The position numbers and the translations under genes were made by a program. From positions 1-12,040 of the forward strand of contig DPVY01000117.1 in NCBI GenBank assembly GCA_003527965.1: a DNA stretch of 12,040 nucleotides. The letters run 5' to 3'. Below the pieces are notes generated by a model. It had not been told where the DNA came from, searched no databases, and saw nothing but the letters and a program-made list of their open reading frames with translations. This DNA comes from Fidelibacterota bacterium (GTDB lineage: Bacteria; Fidelibacterota; UBA2242). Positions 6,301-12,040 of the stretch are shown here, one piece after another. Every line of letters begins with the position of its first letter. Position 1 is the stretch's first letter.

Positions 6301-6361
6301 ATGGGGAATTGGTTTATTCCATGTTTCATCCGGCTGAAGTTCCGAGGCGTTGGGGTCTTCT

Positions 6362-6406
6362 CTATCCCACCGAATACTCCACCGGGAGTTCTCCGATGAA
6401 TCGGAG
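6362..6406. repeat. REP-like palindromic element, copy A
   Basis: This stretch contains two adjacent hairpins: ACTCC-ACCG-GGAGT (6376-6389) and CTCCGAT-GA-ATCGGAG (6391-6406). Shared blocks with a second stretch at 6519-6562 (CTATnnCACCGAAT, then CGGGA, then CTCCGAnGAnTCG, in the same order and spacing within a few bases) indicate two diverged copies of one repeat. Compact paired hairpins in an intergenic gap are typical of REP or MITE-like elements. No transposase gene is nearby. A family name cannot be given without a genome-wide search. Confidence 0.55.
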
Positions 6407-6483
6407 TCCTCTGTGACCTGCGGAAAATGCGATGGTTAATGTTTCTTTTGGTAGATCATTTAAAATATCATCCCAAAGGTTAA

Positions 6484-6503
6484 CCGCCCAATTTATTGGG
6501 TGG
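6484..6503. repeat. Strong isolated hairpin in the 6267-6694 gap
   Basis: CCGCCCAAT (6484-6492) pairs with ATTGGGTGG (6495-6503) over nine positions including one G/T wobble; the effective loop is about 4 nt. No T-run follows on either strand. It sits between the two REP-like copies and may belong to the same composite repeat. No gene is visible in the gap from 6267 to 6694. Confidence 0.5.
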
Positions 6504-6518
6504 ATTCAGAGATATATA

Positions 6519-6575
6519 CTATATCACCGAATTCATTCGGGAAACTCTCCGACGAGTCGAGGCATTCACACCTCG
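6519..6575. repeat. REP-like palindromic element, copy B
   Basis: This is the diverged partner of the element at 6362-6406, in the same orientation. Its hairpins are CCGAAT-TC-ATTCGG (6527-6540), CTC-C-GAC-GA-GTC-GAG with one bulged C (6547-6561), and CGAGG...CCTCG (6558-6575, 8-nt loop) as an alternative to the last. The conserved core with copy A is CTCCGAnGAnTCG. Divergence of the arms suggests an old, immobile remnant. Confidence 0.5.
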
Positions 6576-6641
6576 TTCAGATGGCAGTTTTGATACTTTT
6601 TACGGGGTTATCATTTTTTAAATTTTAAAAATTATTTATTA

Positions 6642-6670
6642 TTGATTTTACATACTGTTAATCGTATTTT
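6642..6670 (+). promoter_or_regulatory. Promoter for the diguanylate cyclase gene
   Basis: TTGATT (6642-6647), exactly 17 nt, then TATTTT (6665-6670) make a reasonable sigma-70-type promoter. A very AT-rich stretch upstream (6613-6641) could act as an UP element. Transcription would begin near 6677, about 18 nt before the ATG at 6695. Confidence 0.5.
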
Positions 6671-6694
6671 AGCATGCTGTATGAGTGAGTTGAA

Positions 6695-8443
6695 ATGAGT
6701 AGTATGAAAAGTGCCTGGTTAGTTAGTATCATCTTAGTTGTTGTTCTGTTTTTATTTGCCGTTTACCCCGGGGTAGAGGCGCTTGGGAATGTTCCGGGTC
6801 CTTTCCAAATTGTTTTTCGGGTGCTGTTTTTCATCGCTTTTTTTTCTTTACTGATTTTTTTACTGACCGAAATGCATATCTGGCGTCAGCGTTTTATTGA
6901 AATTTCTTCATCGGACGCTGAGCCCCGTAAAGATAATATCACCAATGCTTCTCCCGGGACCCGCTATAATGTTGATACGAAAAAACATTATCAACTTTTG
7001 ACCCGTCAATTGATCGATATTATTTATGCCTCACTGACGGCTCAAACTGTTGTTATTTATCTGTTTAACCGAAGGGCTAACACTTACATCCGGCAGGAGC
7101 ATTCGTCAAGTCAACAGTCATTGCCAACAGACACTTTTTCCGCTGATGGTGAAGTATTTAAGGATTATCATCTTCATTCCAAAGCCGTGTTGTATCAATC
7201 AGATCAGATCGGTCCCGATCATCTCATTTATTATCAAAACCAGCCAAAGATCGGAACTTTGATGCTTATCCCCATATTGGTCAATAAATCCTTTGTCGGA
7301 TTTATCGGTCTGGACAGTATCGATAAACAAGCCTGGGGTGCGGAAGATATTGAGTTGGTTAACTCATTTGCAGAACTTTATGCCAATGCCATTCTGCAAA
7401 TTGATATTATCGACCAACAAGAAACCTATGCCAACTTCTTCCGTGATCTTTGCCGGCTGAACACCAAAATCTCTCTGGGTATTGCACCCCACGAACTTTA
7501 TAAACAAGCCGCAGCTATTCTAAAGAAATATTTTACTTTTGATAAATTAACTTTCGCATTTTTCAACGAGAGAGATTCTCAGAAACTGGTAATCGAATAT
7601 GTGGAAGGTTCCGAAGCCGATTACACTATCGGGCATGAAATCACAGCCCAAAATGGTGTTTGGGATCCAATCATCAACGGCGGCAAACCGGTTTTAATTA
7701 ACGATTACGATAAAAGTGAAATCGAATTTCGCTTCCAGCCCGATGATTTGAAAATTATTCCCTTTCGTTCCGCTGCCGGAGTACCTTTTATCACAGGATC
7801 AATAATTTCAGGAGGCGTTTTACTGGAAAGCTACAGAAGCAATAGCTATATGAAAGATGATATAAATACACTAAAGCTTTTCAGTAAAAATTTCAGCGCA
7901 ATTTTTAATCGGCTGATGATCTATCAATCAATGAAAGACCTCGCGATGATCGATGGTCTGACCAATCTTTATAATCATCGTGCTTTTAAGGATCTGTTAC
8001 AGGTCGAAATCGAACGTAGCCGGCGATATGGCGGCACGATCACGCTATTAATTCTCGATTTAGATAATTTTAAACGGATTAATGATACTTACGGGCACCT
8101 GCATGGCGATTACGTGCTTAAGAAATCTGCTAAACTCATACGCAGCAGCGTCCGTACCATTGATACCGTAGCGCGTTACGGCGGTGAAGAATTTGCCGTT
8201 ATATTGATCAACGTCGATAACGATGATTGCATTAAAACAGCCGAAAGAATTTGCATTAATATGCGTAATTTTTTATTTAATAAAGGCAAAATGACCGAAC
8301 GGATAACCATCAGTATCGGTATATCGAAATACCCCGGTGACGGCGAAGATATACAGTCCCTTATTTCCAGTGCGGATATGGCTATGTACAAAGCAAAGCG
8401 GGCCGGCGGTAATCAAGTAGTTGTGTTTGAACGTGAATCGTAA
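6695..8443 (+). CDS. Membrane-bound diguanylate cyclase (two TM, two GAF-like, GGDEF)
   Basis: Makes the second messenger cyclic di-GMP from two GTP. In the 582-residue product two hydrophobic segments at about 7-29 and 38-60 form a hairpin anchor with almost no periplasmic loop. Two GAF-like domains follow, at about 100-245 and 255-405; both are called from pattern and spacing, and their ligands are unknown. The GGDEF domain begins at DGLTNLYNHRAF (about 418) and carries the active-site GGEEF at 496-500. The inhibitory I-site RTID lies at 487-490, exactly five residues before it, so product feedback inhibition is expected. Sensing is therefore probably cytoplasmic. No EAL domain is present. 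The ribosome site is weak; Met4 (6704) is an alternative start. A small gene follows after 12 nt. Confidence 0.94.
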   Translation: MSSMKSAWLVSIILVVVLFLFAVYPGVEALGNVPGPFQIVFRVLFFIAFFSLLIFLLTEMHIWRQRFIEISSSDAEPRKDNITNASPGTRYNVDTKKHYQLLTRQLIDIIYASLTAQTVVIYLFNRRANTYIRQEHSSSQQSLPTDTFSADGEVFKDYHLHSKAVLYQSDQIGPDHLIYYQNQPKIGTLMLIPILVNKSFVGFIGLDSIDKQAWGAEDIELVNSFAELYANAILQIDIIDQQETYANFFRDLCRLNTKISLGIAPHELYKQAAAILKKYFTFDKLTFAFFNERDSQKLVIEYVEGSEADYTIGHEITAQNGVWDPIINGGKPVLINDYDKSEIEFRFQPDDLKIIPFRSAAGVPFITGSIISGGVLLESYRSNSYMKDDINTLKLFSKNFSAIFNRLMIYQSMKDLAMIDGLTNLYNHRAFKDLLQVEIERSRRYGGTITLLILDLDNFKRINDTYGHLHGDYVLKKSAKLIRSSVRTIDTVARYGGEEFAVILINVDNDDCIKTAERICINMRNFLFNKGKMTERITISIGISKYPGDGEDIQSLISSADMAMYKAKRAGGNQVVVFERES

Positions 8444-8455
8444 AGGAGAAGAACC

Positions 8456-8659
8456 ATGGCAAAACGAGTAACAAGAGGATTTGCTGATAAAGCCGCTAAG
8501 GCTCTGAAAGACAACAAAAAACATTGCGCCGTTTGTGGAGAAGCAATAGAATTAGTTAAACATGTCGTTACAATGACAGATCCGACTAATGATTCTATTC
8601 GTTTCAGAGAGAAAATGGTGGGTGTTTGCGGCTGCAACAGGAACGAGATTTACAAGTAG
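8456..8659 (+). CDS. Small cysteine-pair protein, probable zinc ribbon, unknown function
   Basis: A 67-residue protein I cannot assign to a named family. The first ~22 residues are basic and helical-looking (MAKRVTRGFADKAAKALKDN). Then comes CAVCGE with Cys24 and Cys27, a short strand-like region, and CGCN with Cys58 and Cys60. CxxC plus CxC fits a small zinc ribbon. The start is convincing: an AAAGGAG site lies 7-8 nt before the ATG. It begins 12 nt after the diguanylate cyclase gene and is probably co-transcribed with it, but a functional link is only inference. The good ribosome site, the paired cysteines and the close spacing argue that it is real. Confidence 0.72.
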   Translation: MAKRVTRGFADKAAKALKDNKKHCAVCGEAIELVKHVVTMTDPTNDSIRFREKMVGVCGCNRNEIYK

Positions 8660-8745
8660 TCCCGGATTCTCACATCATTCCGGAAAAATTTTATCGGACA
8701 TCGCTGAGTTTTACAGAACCGTAAAAGGGGGAGTGTTGGCATAAA

Positions 8746-10257
8746 TTGAAAAGCATTAACGGGAAATATTACAAATTATCGTTACCAGTCTGCTGTATTC
8801 TAGGGATGTTTTTTTCGGCATGTAGTTTTCATCCTGCCGGCGTTCCTGAGCCATCCGGTGATAAACTTCCCGATTCAACCAAATCCTATGACTCCCGGGC
8901 GCTTGAGTTTTTCATGGCTGGTGAAAATCAAGCCATGCAGGGCAATCACGCCATGGCGGTTCTGGAATACCAGGATGCTCTGCGCTATGATCAGAGTTCC
9001 TACACGATTTATGTTTCATTGGCAAAAGCTTACATAAATCTGGGTAAAATCGACCGTGGTATTGCTGCTCTTGAACAGGCTCTCCGTCTCGAACCAAACG
9101 ACCTGGAAAGCCGGGAAATTCTGGCTCAGGTCTGTTTTTTAACCAGGGATAACAAGCGCGCCGAAGCGGAATACGAAATCCTGTGCAATGCTTATCCCGA
9201 AAATGTAGATCTGGCTTATCAACTGACGGCTGTATATATCAAAAACAGGAAACTTGAAAAAGCCGTTCAGTCCTATGAAAAAATATTTGAAAAGGACCAT
9301 AACCAGGTTAAAGCTCTCGAAAAAGCCGCAGAAATATCATTCATCCTTCAGGATATCGATCGGGCTGCAAAATATTATGATACTTTAGTCCAATATAATC
9401 CCGAAAACCCGGACTATTATAAGTATCGTTCCGATATCGCCCTGATGAAAAACGATATCTCCACGGCTCTCAACCTGTATGAATCACTAATCAAACTTAT
9501 TCCTGATGACATCAGCATCCGGGAGAGATACGGCGACCTGTTATCCCGGAGCGATCGCAACGATGAAGCCCAATTTTTTTTACATGAGATGATAAGGCAA
9601 CATCCGGACAGCATCAGCGCCTATATCAGTCTGGCTCTCCTCTATTCTAAACTCGACCAATTCGAAGCGCTGTTTGACCTTGCTGATTCCGCTATTATTA
9701 AATTTCCGAAGCAAGCCTATTTCCCGATTATCAAAGCCAATGTATATAACCGGCAGAAGGACTATAAATCAGCCGAAACCTGTTTATTGAGAGCTCTGGA
9801 AATCGACCCGGAAAACCTCCAGGCGAAATTGATGCTGGCAAATGTCTGGGATGCTCAGAAAATGTATGGATTGTCCGACAGTCTTTACTCTGAGATTATT
9901 GCCCAAAACCCCGGGAGCGATGTGGCCTTAAATAATTTCGCATATAGCCTCGCGCTAAGAGGAAAAGACCTTGATAAAGCCTTTAAAATGGTTACAAAAG
10001 CGCTGGATATTGATCCCGATAATGCTTCATATCTGGATACAAAAGGCTGGCTGCTATTTCTATCAGGCAAATATAAAGAAGCAAAAGAGTATGTTGAAAA
10101 AGCACTGTCAATAACAAAAGACAACCCGGAAGTTTTGGAACATCTGGGAGATATTTTGTTGCGGTTAAATAAACCGAATGATGCCAGGGGATATTTTCAG
10201 CGTGCGCTTGAATTAGATCCGGATAATGAAGGACTTAAACAAAAAATTTTCAAATAA
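8746..10257 (+). CDS. TPR-repeat lipoprotein
   Basis: A 503-residue probable lipoprotein made almost entirely of tetratricopeptide repeats, which are protein-interaction scaffolds. The N-terminus has Lys residues, a hydrophobic stretch and FFSAC, with Cys26 as likely lipidation site; Phe at -3 is not the commonest lipobox residue. From about residue 50 I count roughly 13 repeats of 34 residues, with typical endings such as ALRLEPND, ALEIDPEN, ALDIDPDN and ALELDPDN. The start is TTG at 8746; no ATG, GTG or other TTG lies in frame between it and the GGGGGAG at 8727-8733, 12 nt away. A start at Met22 would lose the signal peptide. It overlaps the next lipoprotein gene by 32 nt, pointing to a joint role in envelope assembly. 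The specific partner cannot be read from sequence. Confidence 0.88.
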   Translation: MKSINGKYYKLSLPVCCILGMFFSACSFHPAGVPEPSGDKLPDSTKSYDSRALEFFMAGENQAMQGNHAMAVLEYQDALRYDQSSYTIYVSLAKAYINLGKIDRGIAALEQALRLEPNDLESREILAQVCFLTRDNKRAEAEYEILCNAYPENVDLAYQLTAVYIKNRKLEKAVQSYEKIFEKDHNQVKALEKAAEISFILQDIDRAAKYYDTLVQYNPENPDYYKYRSDIALMKNDISTALNLYESLIKLIPDDISIRERYGDLLSRSDRNDEAQFFLHEMIRQHPDSISAYISLALLYSKLDQFEALFDLADSAIIKFPKQAYFPIIKANVYNRQKDYKSAETCLLRALEIDPENLQAKLMLANVWDAQKMYGLSDSLYSEIIAQNPGSDVALNNFAYSLALRGKDLDKAFKMVTKALDIDPDNASYLDTKGWLLFLSGKYKEAKEYVEKALSITKDNPEVLEHLGDILLRLNKPNDARGYFQRALELDPDNEGLKQKIFK

Positions 10258-10939
10258 ATCACTCCCTACTCTTTGCGCCGGTTTGAGCCTGGGACTCATC
10301 CTGCACGGCTGTTCAATTATATCCCCCTTTAATCGTGAAAAATCAAGCGAAATCCTTAGCCCTTACTATGTGCCCGTTTCCTCTTTTCCGGTGCAATTTA
10401 AGTCAATTTCGATGGATGCCCGGATTGAGATCGACACTCCCGACGATGATATTTCTCTGTTCGCCAACGTGCTCTATCAACAAATCGATACGGTTAAGAT
10501 GCAATTTAAAGGTCCTCTGAGACGAAAGCAGGCTGAGCTGGATCTCACTGGCAATGAATATATTCTTTGGCTGCAACGGCGGGGTAAATATTATTCGGGG
10601 CTGAAATGGCCTGAATTTAGCAGCGGGTATGAAATTCCCGATATTCCGGTTGAAGATTTACGCTATCTGTTGTTAGGATTTCCACCGCCGGAATCCGCTC
10701 ATCCGCAAATCGAATCCGCCCCCAAATACCAGTTATCCTACGATAGCCATAAACGTCTCACGGCAATCATCGTCAAAAACCCTGCTGAAAATCAAAAATT
10801 CAGCGTATCCTATGATGGATATAAACACATTGGACATGGGATATGGCTACCGACGCTAATAAAAATTTCAACGGCTCAAAATATCTCCATAAAAATTCAT
10901 TACTCCCGATTCCGCTATGAATTAATTAAATTAATTTGA
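10226..10939 (+). CDS. LolB/DUF4292-like outer-membrane lipoprotein
   Basis: A 237-residue lipoprotein: the signal peptide ends in LHGC, with lipidated Cys29. The mature part resembles LolB, which accepts lipoproteins from LolA and inserts them into the outer membrane, and the related DUF4292 family of Bacteroidota. The features seen are an early amphipathic strand (FKSISMDARIEI), VKMQFKGPLRRKQAELDL at about 92-109, a DLRYLLLGFPPP segment like the LolB WLRGLP region, and the late strand pair QKFSVSYDGYK...IWLPTLIKI. The ATG at 10226 lies inside the TPR gene, and no later start keeps the signal peptide. Its stop touches the next gene (TGATG). Function as a lipoprotein or lipid carrier at the outer membrane is inferred; similarity is weak at single-residue level. 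Confidence 0.72.
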   Translation: MKDLNKKFSNKSLPTLCAGLSLGLILHGCSIISPFNREKSSEILSPYYVPVSSFPVQFKSISMDARIEIDTPDDDISLFANVLYQQIDTVKMQFKGPLRRKQAELDLTGNEYILWLQRRGKYYSGLKWPEFSSGYEIPDIPVEDLRYLLLGFPPPESAHPQIESAPKYQLSYDSHKRLTAIIVKNPAENQKFSVSYDGYKHIGHGIWLPTLIKISTAQNISIKIHYSRFRYELIKLI

Positions 10940-11898
10940 TGAAAATGCCGAGCAACCTTGAGGTAAACGTGGAAAAAAACAGCCAACAGAATTTAGTGTC
11001 AGTCGTCGTGCCCGTTTATAATGAAATCGAATCCCTGAAAGAGATGCATCAAAAAATATGCGCCGCCTTTCAGAAAACTCCTTACGATCTGGAAATTATC
11101 TTCGTTGATGACGGCAGCCGCGACGGATCTTACGAGGTCGAACAGGAACTCGTGAATGGCAACAGCAATACAAGGGTGATCCGCTTTCCCGTCAACCGGG
11201 GCAAAGCCGCAGCTTTAAATGACGGCTTTGCTGCCGCAAATGGTGAATTCGTTGCGACTATCGACGCCGACCTCCAGGACGATCCGGAAGCTATTCCCCA
11301 AATGATTGAATTGATAAAAAAAGAAAAATATGATCTCGTCTCGGGCTGGAAACAAAACCGCCAGGATCGTTTTATTAAAAAGCACACCTCAAAAATATAC
11401 AATTTTGCAACCCGGATTATGACCGGGATTCGGCTTCATGATATGAATAATGGTCTCAAGGTTTACAAGTCGGAAGTAGTCAAATCAATTAATTTATACG
11501 GTGAAATGCACCGTTTCATTCCCGTATTGGCTAAGATGAACGGCTTCGTCAGCGGCGAAATGAAAGTGCGTCACTTTCCCAGAAAATATGGTGTGACCAA
11601 ATACGGAATGAGCAGGTTTTACAAAGGATTTTTGGACTTATTGACCGTTTTATTCACAACGAAATATCTTCGGAGACCCATGCACTTTTTCGGACTCTGG
11701 GGGATGGCATTTGTTTCAGTCGGATTGATCGCCGAGATCTACCTGCTCATCTTGAAATACGCCTACGGGGAACCGTTTCAGAAGCATATCGCACTTATGA
11801 TGCTGGGTGTATTGCTTATTGTGTTCGGTATGCAATTTTTCTCCCTGGGACTGATTAGTGAAATGATCGCCTATCACCAGAAATCGAAAAAACAATGA
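10939..11898 (+). CDS. Membrane-anchored GT2 glycosyltransferase (polyprenyl-phosphate type)
   Basis: Probably moves a sugar from a nucleotide donor to polyprenyl phosphate, in the style of GtrB/ArnC/DPM1. The 319-residue product has a GT-A fold: SVVVPVYNE at 21-29, FVDDGSRDGS at 55-64, NRGKAAALNDGF at 86-97, and the metal-binding DAD in ATIDADLQDD at 106-115. RKYGVTKYG at 215-223 and two C-terminal membrane segments (about 248-272 and 284-306) are typical of the polyprenyl-phosphate group. The ATG at 10939 shares one base with the previous stop (TGATG), suggesting coupling. A GTG at 10969 with GAGG 5 nt upstream is a real alternative and would shorten the protein by 10 residues. Donor sugar cannot be told from sequence. 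Confidence 0.92.
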   Translation: MKMPSNLEVNVEKNSQQNLVSVVVPVYNEIESLKEMHQKICAAFQKTPYDLEIIFVDDGSRDGSYEVEQELVNGNSNTRVIRFPVNRGKAAALNDGFAAANGEFVATIDADLQDDPEAIPQMIELIKKEKYDLVSGWKQNRQDRFIKKHTSKIYNFATRIMTGIRLHDMNNGLKVYKSEVVKSINLYGEMHRFIPVLAKMNGFVSGEMKVRHFPRKYGVTKYGMSRFYKGFLDLLTVLFTTKYLRRPMHFFGLWGMAFVSVGLIAEIYLLILKYAYGEPFQKHIALMMLGVLLIVFGMQFFSLGLISEMIAYHQKSKKQ

Positions 11899-12040
11899 AA
11901 CCGTATTTTTTTTCCATCATCGTTCCGACATACAACCGTTCCGACGAGGTCATCGATCTGATTCACTCGTTTAATGACCAGAGTTTTTCCCATGATCGCT
12001 TCGAAGTCCTGCTAATTGACGACGGTTCAACCGATGACAC
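11895..12040 (+). CDS. GT2 family glycosyltransferase, N-terminal part only
   Basis: The ATG at 11895 overlaps the preceding stop (ATGA), and 48 codons are visible before the window ends. The start reads FSIIVPTYNRSDEVIDLI and then EVLLIDDGSTDDT, the nucleotide-binding start of a GT-A fold family 2 glycosyltransferase. Acceptor and donor are unknown because the DXD and C-terminal regions lie beyond the edge. It continues the overlapping envelope cluster. Confidence 0.85.
   Translation, partial: MKPYFFSIIVPTYNRSDEVIDLIHSFNDQSFSHDRFEVLLIDDGSTDD

Noticed and set aside
6126..6329. Minus-strand frame over the end of the anti-sigma gene
   Set aside because: It covers the inverted and tandem repeats, has a biased composition and has no ribosome site.
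8273..8637. Minus-strand frames opposite the cyclase end and the small gene
   Set aside because: The plus-strand small gene has a good ribosome site and paired cysteines; the opposite frames have neither.
8660..8682. CCGGA...TCCGG inverted repeat as a terminator after the small gene
   Set aside because: Only five pairs around a 12-nt loop, followed by mixed A and T rather than a T-run; too weak to call.
1..12040. CRISPR array, tRNA, rRNA, transposase or phage genes
   Set aside because: No regularly spaced direct repeats, cloverleaf, rRNA-like stretch or transposase/integrase motifs were seen on either strand.

Overview
The window looks like a piece of chromosome from a Gram-negative bacterium with moderate G+C. 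Two lipoproteins (one LolB-like), a zinc-finger anti-sigma factor with a membrane segment, and an AT-rich, RBS-led gene style support this. The order TPR lipoprotein, then a LolB/DUF4292-like lipoprotein, then envelope glycosyltransferases resembles arrangements known from the Bacteroidota/Calditrichota (FCB) side of the tree. That affiliation is an inference from gene content only. The genes are ordinary chromosomal ones, with no phage, insertion sequence, CRISPR or tRNA.

Left part, minus strand (1-2946): a tryptophan operon in the order trpL-trpE-trpG-trpD. TrpE and TrpG form anthranilate synthase and TrpD performs the next step; trpD runs off the left edge. Upstream of trpE is the most interesting element of the window: a 30-codon leader reading frame with three consecutive Trp codons, followed by three mutually exclusive RNA helices. 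The last helix is an intrinsic terminator 38 nt before trpE. This is the full anatomy of ribosome-mediated transcription attenuation. The leader start has no visible Shine-Dalgarno, and a promoter-like -10 sits just before its ATG, so the leader mRNA may be leaderless.

Middle, plus strand (3266-6266): uppP (undecaprenyl-diphosphate phosphatase, cell-wall lipid carrier recycling), holA (DNA polymerase III delta, clamp loader), an ECF sigma factor and its membrane-anchored zinc-finger anti-sigma factor, all closely spaced and probably co-transcribed. The divergent 0.5-kb region between trpL and uppP carries inverted repeats and TTGAC motifs on both strands.

A 428-bp non-coding gap (6267-6694) holds a stop-codon-spanning inverted repeat, a 9-bp tandem repeat, two related copies of a palindromic REP-like element, an isolated strong hairpin, and a good promoter for the next gene.

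Right part, plus strand (6695-12040): a membrane-bound GAF-GAF-GGDEF diguanylate cyclase followed by a tiny CxxC/CxC protein of unknown function. After these comes a tightly overlapping cluster: TPR lipoprotein, LolB-like lipoprotein, a membrane-anchored GT2 glycosyltransferase and the start of a second GT2 enzyme. The overlaps suggest translational coupling and a shared envelope-assembly role.
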